A stretch of 64,000 bases of DNA, taken from Entonaema liquescens (lineage: Eukaryota; Ascomycota; Sordariomycetes; Xylariales; Xylariaceae). The notes beneath the pieces were generated by a model that saw only the letters and a list, made by a program, of their open reading frames with translations, was not told the DNA's origin and did not search any database. This document shows positions 48,829 to 59,756 of this stretch, piece by piece. A program made the translations under genes and the position numbers. Position 1 is the stretch's first letter, and the number at the start of each line of letters is the position of its first letter. Location: the NCBI GenBank assembly GCA_902805475.1, contig CADCSX010000001.1, positions 2,914,001-2,978,000 on the forward strand, given 5' to 3'.

Positions 48829-49081
48829 TTCACTTCTCTTCTCTCTTCATAGTTTCCTTCCCAATTTCGAACGGGGTATCATCATTACCACTATACATGC
48901 ATGTGTACTTCATGAAGCTTTATTCATACACGCGTGTGCACATGTTCCCAACAGACAGATAGGCCGACAACTCCGGCTCCGGCCCCAGCCCCATACCTCA
49001 TAGCACATAAAAAAACCCCGTTTGTCTTGGGTATTAAAAGCAGTCGCCAACCAGTCTAAGTAGACGATGAATTCGTCCCTC

Positions 49082-52000
49082 TTAATACGCACCCCTCTTA
49101 GTAGCGGTAGCAGAAGCAAGCGGCTTCCTGGCGTACCCATTCAACATTCTAAACCCGGAGCCGCATCGTCGCCCCTCCTCGACAACCTCATACACACCAT
49201 CGAGGCACTTCCCCGCCTCGCGCATCTCCGGGGCCTCGGTCTCGAGGAATCCGAGACGGCCCTCAGAGGCCACCTTCTCCATCTCACAGCGCAACAACCA
49301 GCGCTCCCACGCCCAGCTACCGGCGAGTCCGGCAATGGACGCTGCTGCCTCTGTGCTGCCCGAGACCATAGCCTCGAGCTCGAGGGGCCTTTCGACACCG
49401 CTGCTGTCGCGCGTAACCTTCCTGTTGCGGCGGACAGCTGGATCCGCACCCATGGGCAGACATACCCAAGCGCGGCGCACCTCATCGAAGCCGGAGCGGT
49501 GCAGGCGGCCAAGAAACATGCGGGTAGGGCTAGAGTCGTAGCCGAGAGTCTTGAGGGCGAAGCCAAACTCGACGCTCTTGGCGAGTCCGATGGGGCCCGC
49601 ATTCGTGATATCCGAGTCCAGGACGGAAAACTCGAGGTACCCGCCGGGCTTGAGTACACGCATGCACTCAGCCAAGCAGCTATCCCACTCGTCTTCACCG
49701 TTCTCTCCGATAAACTTAAGGATGGAGTGCAGCTCACGCGCCGACACAAGGTCGAAGTGCGCGTCAGGGAACGGCAGCTTAGTGAGCCGCGAGACGGCGA
49801 CCTGGCGGTGGTTAGGTGGGCCGCGGACATTGGAGTTGGATAGCTGGCGGATGGCCTTGGTAGTAACTGTGTAAACCTTGGTGTTCGGGTACATGATAGC
49901 GCAGTGCCAGGCCCAGTCACAAGTAGCCTGACCACCGAGATCGAGGATGCGAGCTCGGTCCTTGGCACCGCCGATGCGGGAGAGGCGAGCCAGACGCTTA
50001 GCAATAGGTGCGGAGAATAGACGGCCTCCGTTAAGAGCCTTGGTCGCACCGACATGCCAGTTTGCCGTGGACATCTGGGCCCACGCTTCTTGCTCCTTGT
50101 CCTTCTTCAACTTCTCCGGGTCGTCGACGATGATGTCATCGCCACGAGCCACATTGGCGCTCATGCGCTTCTTGGCCGACTGTGGCATCACTGATAGTTG
50201 ATACTTACCGAGGAGCTGGTTGCGGTGTACCTCGCGGAGTGAGATACGCTGGGCTTGAAGAGCTTCAAAGCGAGGGAGACGGTGAACAAAAGGATCCTGG
50301 CTACGGGAGCGGATAATATAGTCCTGGAAAGCCCGATAGTAGGCCGACTCTTGTCGGGCGATCTTAGGTGGTAGGGTTTTGGGGACGTTAGCCTTGACAA
50401 CGATCTCGGAGAAGCGAACTGTCTTCTTCTTTTGCGTCGGCGATGCCACCTCAGACTCGGATTCCTTCTTGGGCTCATCGTCCACATGAACGGATTCCAC
50501 TTCAGCTGTCACTTCAGTCTCCGACTTGAACTCTGGGAGGATACCATTGAGGTAGGCCTTCTGGGCCATGAGCCATGATTCGGTCCGGTCCAGGTTAGAT
50601 AGGGCGGCCTCTTGCTGCTTCTTAACATAGTTTGCGTCGTAGGACGCAACGATTTCCGTGGCGGTGATATCTTCATATGGACTCGAAGGCTCAAGATGAG
50701 CGGCAAGGGGAGATAAAGGGTCTCTCTGCTCGACGCGTCGCGCTGTAACGACATCTTCGGCAAGATCGGCCCTTGCCTCGACGACATGCTCTAAAATAGC
50801 TGGTCTTGCAGTTGGAATGCCATCTGACATGGTACCCCTGATTTCTACAATCTGTTCCACCGGTGCCGATGGAAGGGGAGCAGATGCGAACCTCTCGGGA
50901 CGTGGAGGCGGGGAGGTAGAACAGGTGCAGCAGGCAGAGCCGGTACGCGAGGAGCAGCTTCATTCCACGGCACTCTATAGAACTGTTCTGCAGTAGTCGA
51001 GGTAGGAGGAGCAATGTCATCAGGGGTCATGGAAGGCAAATGCCAAGTGTGCCTTGTGTTCGGGGATAAACCAGAGAAAAAGCCTCCCGGAGAAGGAATG
51101 TCGAGCCTCGTCAGCCCATTGAGGGATTGCTGCTGTCGAGTCGAGAGGTGTAGACCTGGCCGCGCCATGGCAGTAAGTAGACGCGGTGTCTGCTGTAACA
51201 TTTCCGGCCTCCTCTGTTCGGTGACCTCAATGACCTGCTCTGCGTGGTACTCACCCTCGTCCTCGCTACCAGATAACGCTTGTAGGGTAGCCAAAGCAGC
51301 AGGCTGTAATTGAACACCAGACCAGTCTACGGTGTTAATGCCTTCTTCTCCAATTACTGGTGTAGGCGGAGCAGATAGAGCAGCCATTTGATCCGAGCTG
51401 AGACTGCCATCCAGAGACGGTGGTGCAGAAATAGTTGGTACTTCCTGAGACTGCTGAGATTGTAGATAGGACATCACAGCCGGCGATACTTCGACCTTAG
51501 GCGGTGGCGTCGGAGGAATCGGTGATGTGAACCTCTTGAACTCCAGCTTACCTGATAAGTTCTGCGCATTTTGTTCCTGCTGCGCCGGGATCACCAATGG
51601 CGGGAGAGCGCGGTGCGAGGCAGATGAGGAAACCGAGGATCGCCTCAGCATTGTATTACGAGAGCTATTCCGACGCTTCACCGATGCCATCCTCGAAGCT
51701 CGTCGAGTATCCTCTTCGTCAGAGACGTCGTAGATATCGTCAAACTCTGTAACATCAGTACTTATGCTAGCCCGGTTCCAGGGGTCCGAGGAAGATATCG
51801 ATGGTGAGTTGCTTTCCTCAGCGGATGTAGCCGACGGAGATTCAGGTAGTATCGGAGCTGACAAGAAGTGAAAGCCTCGCGGAGTAGGGAAGTGGTCACT
51901 TCGTGGGGATAGCCATTGTACTATCTTCTCGTTGGATGAACTCGCTTGGTTTTTACTCCGATTCCTTGAAGTCCTCTTCTGTGACCCTTCCGATTCCTCC

Positions 52001-52095
52001 TCCATTATTGTATTAAGTAACCCCCCAGGTCTTCGTGCCAGCGAAGGGGACGGGGGTTGGTATGTGGTAGACGGTAAAAGCACTAACTCAGGCAT
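49082..52095 (-). CDS. Large protein with C-terminal class I SAM methyltransferase domain, frameshift at a C run
   Basis: Two overlapping frames (52095-50845 and 50860-49082) form one gene. Near 50910-50913 one extra base in the minus-strand C4 run joins APVLPP to PPRPERFASAPLPSAPVEQIVEI, giving 1004 aa. The N-terminal ~400 residues are Ser/Pro-rich and disordered, followed by acidic and basic stretches with KKKTVRFSEIVV. The C-terminal third holds a Rossmann-type methyltransferase: motif I RARILDLGGQATCDW (about residue 720), FPDAHFDLVSARELHS and MRVLKPGGYLEFSVLDSD. This is a Methyltransf_11-like domain; the substrate cannot be inferred. A related fungal protein type with a long disordered N-terminus is known, but I could not tie it to a named gene. 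The start at 52095 (MPELVLLPS) is the first ATG of the frame; M at about 52005 (MEEESEGSQ) is an alternative. Confidence 0.82.
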
Positions 52096-53000
52096 CTTGT
52101 ATATAATATATAAAAAATGATACTAATAAGATTCTTAAAAAGAAAAAAGAATAAAAAATAGATGAAAGTATATTGGGTAAATGCAAGTAAGACGTGCTAT
52201 AATAATAACGTCCGGCGTCGTTGAAAGCGAAGTGAAAAGTTGAGAAACGGGCTTTAACGACAGAAACACTTCGATCAACGAAGCGATATGGAATGAGGCA
52301 ACCTCAAGGAAGCTTGAGAAGAAGAGAATAAGAGAAATGAAGCCTACCAAACGTTTGGGCGAGAGTAGTTTTAAGATTCTAGCTTCGGAGATGGGCAAGC
52401 GGCTATCGTGTGGAGAGAAGTAGTATGGAGAAGAAAGTGAGCGCTTCCAGCCCAGTGGTTTGTTATTCTGATGGACGGTTAACTGCCCATCACCTGCATA
52501 GCCTTGGAGTGTTAGTGCAGATTCGGCCAGACGCACACGCCTTGGAGTCCATTTTGAGCCCGTTTAGGTATAAATCCGTGGTAGGTGTACCGGAAGAAGA
52601 CTCATGGTCTCGTTGGGCGACGTCAGTCAAGAGGTTGTATCGGTCGAACTGCCCCATCAACAGCCAATCGGAGTTGATAGACAAACGGTTGGCGGTGATA
52701 TAATTTTAGAACATTTAGCAACATTAACCAATAGTCCGACTGGCGCGCGGGAGAGTAGGACGGAGAAAATCGTTGATTGGTACCATATTGCAGGCTTCCA
52801 AACCAATGAGGTAGTGTTACGCTGACTGAGCGCTTAACCGCCCAGCGTCATTTGTGAAGCTCCGTGATTGGTCAAGTCTCGTTCGTGAGATGAATTGTAC
52901 ATCGAAACCAAACATCCAGAACCCAATAAATCTAACGTCAAAAATGAATGAATGTCGTCTCTAGTACTAGATGGGTCTATTCCGTTCATCTGCCCATCTT
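52096..53000. other. Upstream region of the methyltransferase gene
   Basis: AT-rich leader and promoter. Several 70-130 codon frames on both strands lack protein character. Confidence 0.45.
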
Positions 53001-53453
53001 ATTTAAATAGTGGTAGGAATCATCCGCCGTGAACGAGTTGCTTGGTATCAAAAGATACGATCGACTGGTCTTCGTGGGCCATGTCTTTCATCTTATCATG
53101 CCATAAGAACGATAATGTTCTCTTCTCTTTGGGCCTGGGTATTCTCTGACGGTATATGCTGCGCTATATGGCGAATACATAGTTAATCTGTTATATACTA
53201 CCTTGGACCACAGGCTTACCGTGGAATTAAAGCGGCAGAACCTGGTCCTTCTGACGAAGGCCAGTTCATATTTGATAAGAAACTTAGCCGCCCTATGGAT
53301 CATCTTATAATTGACAAGACAGATAACTTGAAGACAATCATTGCGGATTATAACATTCATTCGAGTAAAGATCCTTGGCGGTATTGGATTTTGCTTCCAT
53401 TTGCTGGCGTTGAAACTGTACGGCGCATAACGAAGATTCCAGGCTTAACATAG
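53001..53453 (+). pseudogene. Coding-like fragment, possibly a gene remnant
   Basis: Positions 53214-53453 read without a stop for 79 residues with clear protein character (FDKKLSRPMDHLIIDKTDN, IIADYNIHSSKDPWRYWILL) and end in TAG. It is preceded by an acceptor-like CCACAG. Upstream, after a TAA at about 52999, another open stretch (RRERVAWYQKIRSTGL to FSSLWAW) can be joined in phase by a GTATTC...CCACAG intron. No good start codon is present, so this may be the 3' part of a decayed gene or of a gene whose first exon I missed. No family was recognised. Confidence 0.4.
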
Positions 53454-54163
53454 CGGCATACGAGTAAAATATTGATACTGTATAGTATTACCGAACTTAT
53501 TAATGCCATGTTGCATAGCCTTTAGTTTAATGCGATAAATTTGGTCTGGGACATAGAGCCAAAGAGTTTGATGCCAATAGCCCATCAATAGAATGGATGT
53601 TTATAAGAGGTAGAGTCGCGCTATGTATGCATTGGACTGCAAATTGAACTTGTTCAACTGTGGCGCCAGCTCGAAAACGCTATAAAACTGTGGCTTGTAA
53701 GAGAGTTTGCCCCTCCAAATCTTTATTGGACGAGTTACTAATCGTACCTTAGATCCGCCCTGTCCTCCTTGCGCTATGTAATCGATCAAGGTTTAGGTTA
53801 GGTCTAAACTTAAGAGAAAAAGCTTAACGTAATCAGCTGTTTCGCGCCGTACTCGCGGGCTGAAGTACCTGAGAAAAAAACGAAACGCCTGAACGCATAA
53901 ACGCAAAAGTTTACCCCACCAACCCACCATTACATAGTACATAGGTAGCGGACCTGATCGACGAACCCCGCGCTTCCAGATTCTAACAAACCAAAACAAA
54001 AGTCCCAGTTCAAGCATCCCATCCCATCCCCTTGTTGGACTCGACCAAACAACAATACAGAATTTCTTAGCCCACGCTCGCGACGAAACATTTTACGTTT
54101 CTCCTCCCAATCGCTACCTATATATAAATATACATAGGCACTATACCTACCCCAGTCGAAGGA
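53454..54163. other. Intergenic, promoter region of TMA22
   Basis: No coding-like frame was accepted. A TATATATAAATATACATA tract lies about 40 bp upstream of the TMA22 start. Confidence 0.45.
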
Positions 54164-55084
54164 ATGGCAGACACAGAACAGGCAGAGGGACCCGGCGAGC
54201 CTCAGGGCCGCCACGTGACATACTGCGGCGGTAAGTCAAACAAGAAACAAGAAGACGCAATACCCACTAAGGTCCCTTATTCAGAATAGTTGTAAACTGA
54301 CCCTGTCTCGCCTTGTTATTCTAGTGTGCACCTTACCGCCAGAGGTACGAATACTCTCAATAATACTCCCCAATCCGTAGACCAGTCCCCCGCGAATAGA
54401 AGAATTCGAACAAAATAGGACGTTGTAGAGAGAGAGAGCGCAGAGACAGGGAATAACATACTGATCGTCGAGTAAGTAGTACTGCGAATACGGCGGCACG
54501 GTAAAGAAATGCCAGGACTGGCTACAGAAAGCTCACCCGGACTTATATGAGCGCATATGGTCTCCAGGTACGCCCCATCCCCATGCCATCCCTATATATA
54601 GAAACCCCCTTTTCCTCCCACTGCTAACGCCAGGCTTTTTCCCTCCCCTCCCGCAGAAGCCCTAGAAGCCGCCACAGCATCGCTATCCGTCGAGGCGCAG
54701 AAGCGCGCCGCCAAGGACGCGCAGAAGAAGGCCGCGCAGGCCGAGAAGGCGGAGCAGAAGCAGGCCGACAAGATCGCCAACAGCGTCGTGACCATCAAGC
54801 GGGTCGAGCGCAACAAGCGCAAGTTCGTCACCGCCGTGTCCGGGCTCGAGGCCTTCGGGCTCGACCTGAAGAAGGTCGCCAAGGAGTTCGGCAAGAAGTT
54901 CGCCACCGGCTCCTCCGTCACCAAGGTCCCCAGCGGCGGCGAGGAGATCGTCGTCCAGGGCGACGTGTCCGACGAGATCGAGGACTTCCTGCTCGACAAG
55001 TACAAGGACACCATCCCCGAGGACAACATCGAGCTCGTCGACGATAAGAAGAAGAAGGGCAGTGCCGCTGCTACCACCGGCTAG
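54164..55084 (+). CDS. TMA22: Density-regulated protein homolog (translation machinery-associated 22)
   Basis: Fungal DENR homolog; with Tma20/MCT-1 it recycles post-termination 40S ribosomal subunits. Exons are 54164-54230, 54325-54344 (20 nt), 54480-54567 and 54657-55084, giving 200 aa. The N-terminal cysteine block is built across the introns: TYCGVCTLPPEYCEYGG and KKCQDWL, the metal-binding-like start typical of DENR. A Lys/Ala/Gln-rich linker follows, then the SUI1 domain (VTIKRVERNKRKFVTAVSGLE, FGKKFATGSSV, EIVVQGDVSDEIEDFLLDKY). The tail ends KKKKGSAAATTG. The micro-exon of 20 nt would be easy for gene callers to miss. The gene converges on the borealin gene, 228 bp away. Confidence 0.95.
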
Positions 55085-55312
55085 AAGCAAGAGTCTGTCC
55101 TATCCAAGCTTACGAAGTGGGGGCGCAAGAAGAAATCATGGGGGACAAAATATTGGGAGGAGGAAGAGGTCGAGGAAATCTTTTAGATAAAAAAAAACGC
55201 CAGCAGGGTTCTCATTGTAACCTGACTTAATCCATACCCCCCCTGTGTAGCGACAGAAAGCAGAACCATAACGCCAAGCGAGATGCAATTACACATTATA
55301 GTCATTTAATAT

Positions 55313-56496
55313 CTAAGCTCTCTTCCTTAATGTCCTCCCAGTTCCCGTACCAGATGTAGCTGCTTTTGTTGTCGGAGGCTTCTTGGTTGTGGCTGACTTT
55401 ATTGTGTTCATAACTGTTCTCTTGGCCGCGGGGGCTGTCGTCTTAGCTGCCCTCGAAGCGGTTGTCTTCTTGACCACCGTCGTCGAACTGCCATTGCTCG
55501 ACTCGCTTGCAGTACTAGCCTTCCGTCTTCCACGCGTAGATGCTGCAGTAGGTGGCCGCGAGGGGACTGCAGCTTGACGCGCACGCACAGATGCGGTACC
55601 GTTAGCTGCTGAACTGGTCGTAGATGACGTGGTGGGTTTCCTAGTGATTGCCGGCCGGTTTGCCTTCACCCTATCCGTCATACTCGAGATGATATTGGAA
55701 GATGGCTTAGGCGGGGGTCCCTTAAGAGGGGATGCGGGTCTGCTGACTAGTGTTTTCGTAGGAGATGCCGGGCGAGCGCGGGGCACTATTCGCGTATTTG
55801 AAGATGTGGGTGATAAGATTTGTCCTGGCTGAATGGCTGCGGGTTCCTTGCCAAGAATGCCATGAGGCCTCTTCTTTGGATTCTGAACATCGCCGCCTTG
55901 GTTCTCCTTGTCTAGACCTAATATTTCCTCACTGGATATTGTTAGTTAGCTAGAGAGAATAGACAAAATTAAATTCCTACCTCAAGCGCTTGGCATTGGT
56001 TGCTGGAACTGGCTTTCGTGGGAGGGGCTTGGGTTTGGCTGACGCGCCATCCTTTGCAGGGACTGGTGGAGGTCTGGCTACATACGCTGACTTTGGTGGC
56101 CGAGGCGGTTGTTGGGCTTGTAGTGATTTAGAAAGGAGTTCGCCCATCTTGAGTTTTCGTAAGGCCGTGGGTATTCGGTTAACGCGCATCTCGACGCGTG
56201 ATCGAAGTTGTTGCGCCTGGATGTTATATTGAGCTCTTAATCGTCTAGCACGTTCAGTAACTGTGATAAAAATTAGTTAAACCCGTGAAAAATCCAACTG
56301 TTTGACCTGGCGGCGCGTTCGTACTCTCTAGTTGAAGGTTGTCGATGAGTGCTTGCTTCTGCGCGAGCGATAGGCCTAACTTCCGCTTCTTGATCGGACT
56401 TCGTTCAGGCGAACTTCTCATCGTGATTTTTCGGTTGTCAATTGAGCCTGTTATAGCCTCTGACTTCCTCTTTCGAGTAGTTTTTACGGGTGCCAT
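55313..56496 (-). CDS. Borealin-like protein (chromosomal passenger complex)
   Basis: The N-terminal borealin (Nbl1-type) domain binds INCENP/Sli15 and survivin/Bir1 and helps target Aurora B to centromeres. Exons are 56496-56325, 56260-55981 and 55931-55313, giving 356 aa. Visible: RKITMRSSPERSPIKKRKLG, then LGLSLAQKQALIDNLQLE joined by intron 1 to ITERARRLRAQYNIQAQ, and RSRVEMRVNRIPTALRKLKMGELL, a three-helix block typical of the family. The rest is Pro/Lys/Ala/Thr-rich, basic and disordered, with repeated ARPASPTK-like SP/TP sites that could be kinase targets, and ends GRTLRKRA. The introns are 64 and 49 nt. It is divergent from RPN10 with a 614-bp shared upstream region. Confidence 0.9.
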
Positions 56497-57110
56497 ATTG
56501 TTGCCGTGTATTTGTGTCGAGTATCGAGTATTTACGATGTTGTTGGCTTGGTGGGTTAGAAAATGCGGTAAAATGTAAAGTGTGAATTTCTGGACGCGTT
56601 GTTTCGTGTAGGCGTTTTTTGACTATGGGGTAAAATGGAGTACAAATGCAAGAATTCGAGTGTGTTGATGATGAAACCAATGCTTGTGCAAGTAAACAAA
56701 AGAGAGGAACATGGGTCATGCACTTGAGCGATGCGAGTAATGTAATTGGATAATCTGAAACTTGGTGGATTAAGAGAGTGGATTAAATTATCTAAAATAG
56801 GTAGGAAGTCGATTAACTAAGCAAGCATACATAGGAAAGCAACTTGGTCCAAGCTTCCATTCTCAACTCTGCCTAGGTACCCTCGTACCTACCTAGGCTA
56901 CACCTGCCTGACGTTTGTTCTTGAAGAGCTTATCCTCCGATTCCAGCGTTGCGGTTACGAAGGTACTTAGCTGTGGTTGCGTTCATCAACTTTTCCAACC
57001 GTCATCCAGCCTTATAGACCTACCCTCCAGATATCATAAAACAGGCCGGACCTCCACTACTTACTTGCAAAGCACCATCGAATACAGTTTACCACCGCAA
57101 TACCACCAAG
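56497..57110. other. Divergent promoter region of borealin and RPN10
   Basis: No gene was seen. Short CCTAGGTACC-type repeats occur at 56872-56902. Confidence 0.5.
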
Positions 57111-58087
57111 ATGCCTTTGCAAGCTGTTATGATAGTCGTTGATAACAGCGAAAGCAGCCGCAATGGAGATTATCAACCCTCTCGATTCGATGCCCAGGCC
57201 GATGCGATAAATATCATGTTTGAGAACATTACCCAGTCTAACCCCGAGTCCTCCGTCGGCCTGATGAGCATGGGTGGCAAAGGACCCGAGGTTCTGTCCA
57301 CACTGACAACAGAACGGGGCAAGCTGCTTGAAGGCCTTCACCGTACGAAGAAGAAGATCTCGGGCTCGTCCCACCTTGCAACTGGTATTCAGATCGCTAG
57401 TGTATGTCCAACCGTCATCTACAACGGACACACGTGTATGATGAGATCTAAGCTAACGATTGGTTTCCTCTGCGACAGCTAGCATTGAAGCACCGACAAA
57501 ACAAATCCCAACGCCAGCGCATCATCGTATTTGTATGCTCGCCCGTAGCCGACGACGAGAAAAAGCTAGTGTCACTAGCCAAGAAGATGAAGAAGGGAAA
57601 CATCGATATCGACTTCATCCTATTTGGCGACCTAGATGACGACGATGTACAGAAGAAGCTGGAGGCTTTCAACAATGCGGTTAAGACTAATGAGAACTCG
57701 CATCTTGTTGTGATCCCGCCTAGCGGAAAGCTTCTAAGTGACCAGCTAATAACTACTCCTATCTTACTCGGAGAGGGGGCGGCTGGCGGTTCAGGTGGCA
57801 TGGCCGAGGGTGGTGGCGACTTTGGCGATTTCGACTTCGACCCCAGCGCCGACCCCGAGTTGGCTCTTGCTCTACGCATGAGTATGGACGAAGAGAATGC
57901 AAGACAGGCTAAGCAGGCCAAGGAGGAGGCAGATGCTGCGAATAAGACAAGTCTAGAGGGAATACAGGAGGAGGGTGAGAACCAACCTCTACTAAACGAA
58001 CACGGCGAGCCTAGCGGAAGCGGATCTGCCGACAAGAAGAGCTCTAAGAAAGACGACGACGACAAGATGGACATGGACACGTCATAG
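57111..58087 (+). CDS. RPN10: 26S proteasome regulatory subunit Rpn10
   Basis: Rpn10 is a ubiquitin receptor at the base-lid interface of the 19S particle. Exons are 57111-57401 and 57479-58087, giving 299 aa. The N-terminal von Willebrand A domain starts MPLQAVMIVVDNSESSRNGDY and includes SSVGLMSMGGKGPEVL, RQRIIVFVCSPV and DIDFILFGD. After a Gly-rich linker comes a single ubiquitin-interacting motif, DPELALALRMSMDEE (around residue 225-240). The tail is acidic and Lys-rich (KKDDDDKMDMDTS). One UIM is normal for fungi, against two in animals. The intron is 77 nt with a GTATGT donor. The gene converges on the Trs23-like gene. Confidence 0.96.
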
Positions 58088-58415
58088 ACATGGATTTGTT
58101 TTGTGGTCTGTCGAATTCTCGCCGGCATAAGGATCACGGAGTTGTACAATAATAATAGACCAAAGGCCCGTAGCGATGAATTAGGCGGGGCATGACATTC
58201 CCGCTGCGAGAAAGATAGCAGGACATATTCCTATTAATCAAGTTCCGGGCCGTAATGAAATCCAAGTCTGTTAACTCCAAACGCCATGCGATGATGTAAC
58301 TCTAGATAATTAAGCCCCTCCTGATTCCGCCCTATCAAGCCGCCAGGACTTTCTTCTACCTATAGGTGAGTCGTGAGTCTATAAGAAAAATACATAACAC
58401 TAGCGAACTTCTGTA
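58088..58415. other. Intergenic between convergent RPN10 and TRAPPC4
   Basis: 3' flanks only; nothing else was seen. Confidence 0.55.
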
Positions 58416-59066
58416 TTACCGAGAGCTGTTAATCTCCCTGATATACGAGTTCAGCTTCCTATCGAAGGTCTCGCAGCGGATAGGCATCTCCAGCTGATAG
58501 AAAGGGTTCTTCATGACGTAGTCGGAATACAAGTCGTAGATCTTGCGTATGGTGATGTCCACGTTGGTCTGCATGGTGTCCGTGAACAACAAGAACTTGG
58601 TCCCCGTCAACGTGTTGAAACACTGCAGCCGGAAGTTCTCCGTCTCCATGACCTCGAGACCCGAGGGCGGATCAGGCCGGCTTGGTATCGGCACGCCGCC
58701 CGCTGTGAGTGCCACCTGCTGTTGGTTGTGCGCATTCATCAGTCCCTTGAGCGGGTTGAGGCGGGCTGTGATAGCATGGACTCTAGTAAATGCGAGTAAG
58801 TAATCTGATCCTTATAACCAGGTATGGCCAAGTGCTGGTAATGAGATGAAGGGAGGCTGTCTTACCCGTGGAAAGTACCAGCAAGTACCAGGTAGTCATT
58901 TGTGTTTAGCTGGTTCAAGCCATCTCCGAAAGTACGGTTATAGATGAGACCGCCGGCCTTGTTGATGACAATGAGAGCTAGTACACCCCTATATATATAT
59001 AAGTTAGTAACAGTTCCACATTTTACGATAAGTTGCGCTTTGCTTCTTACATCGTATAGTATTCAT
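58416..59066 (-). CDS. TRS23: TRAPP complex subunit 4 (Trs23/sybindin family); start uncertain
   Basis: A core subunit of the TRAPP tethering complexes, which activate Ypt1/Rab1 in ER-Golgi traffic. Two exons are secure: 58988-58866 (GVLALIVINKAGGLIYNRTFG to NDYLVLAGTFHG) and 58782-58416 (VHAITARLNPLKGLMN, then GLEVMETENFRLQCFNTLTGTKFLLF and YSDYVMKNPFYQLEMPI). The longin-like start LxLxVINKAGGLIY and the loop with AITARLNP mark the family. The first exon is uncertain. A tiny exon ATGAATACTATACGAT at 59066-59051 with a GTAAGA donor is well placed, but its phase fits only if the G4 run at 58986-58989 had one more G. Otherwise the start lies elsewhere. The gene is divergent from RPB4. Confidence 0.85.
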
Positions 59067-59756
59067 ATAATGGGGGGTTTTTTGTTGACTCGACTATAAT
59101 TTAAGGGGTTCGAGTATAGTTTCTTTGGTCATTTCTCAGTAAAGAATATACGTTCATGGCCCCTTGGTATGAAATCTTATAACACACGGCCGGGCCTATG
59201 CAACTCACTACAGAACTAACTTTAGGTTAATGCTCTGACTGTGAGGTCTTTGGTTGCTGAACAAAAAGGTAAAAAATAACCGAAGTTTCTCCTAAAAAGT
59301 CCTTGGTCATAACTAGGTGAAGCGCGCAAAGTATCGACGTACCTAAGTACCTCCAGTCGCTTTGAATGTGTGCTAGGACTAGACCGGATCTTAACAACTT
59401 AGAAGAAGCTTTCCCCAAATTCTCCACAATTTAGCGGCTCAGCACCCAACCTTGTTCTTCATAGCGCTACCTTCTTAGCGATTGCAGGCGATTGCAGGCC
59501 TAAGAGCGAGCCCAGAACTCCCAAGAGCCGCATAATCTGACAGCTGACATTTCTTCCTTGTCGCATATCATATCGCCAATATCGCCAATATCACCAATAT
59601 CCTCCATTCATCGATCGCGTCGATTTGCGACCAACAAAACAATAATAATTTACCAATTATCTCCTCTCCCGTAGTTGTCTATTCTTTTTCTTTCTTTTCT
59701 TCCCTATCCTATATTCCCGTCGCGATCGTTACAAAGAACCCAACCCAGACAACGCC
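59067..59756. other. Divergent region between TRAPPC4 and RPB4
   Basis: Contains a CCAATATCGC/CACCAATATC direct repeat at 59575-59602 upstream of RPB4. No gene was seen. Confidence 0.5.

Larger units (their letters stand above)
46445..49081. other. Intergenic between convergent genes, 2.6 kb
   Basis: No gene was seen. It holds a 24-bp poly-T (47136-47159), a GGAT array (47455-47473) and a TTCTC array (48786-48828). Confidence 0.5.

Noticed and set aside
49067..50055. Long frames on both strands over the methyltransferase gene
   Set aside because: Antisense and alternative-frame shadows in GC-rich coding DNA; only the frame with the SAM motifs is supported.
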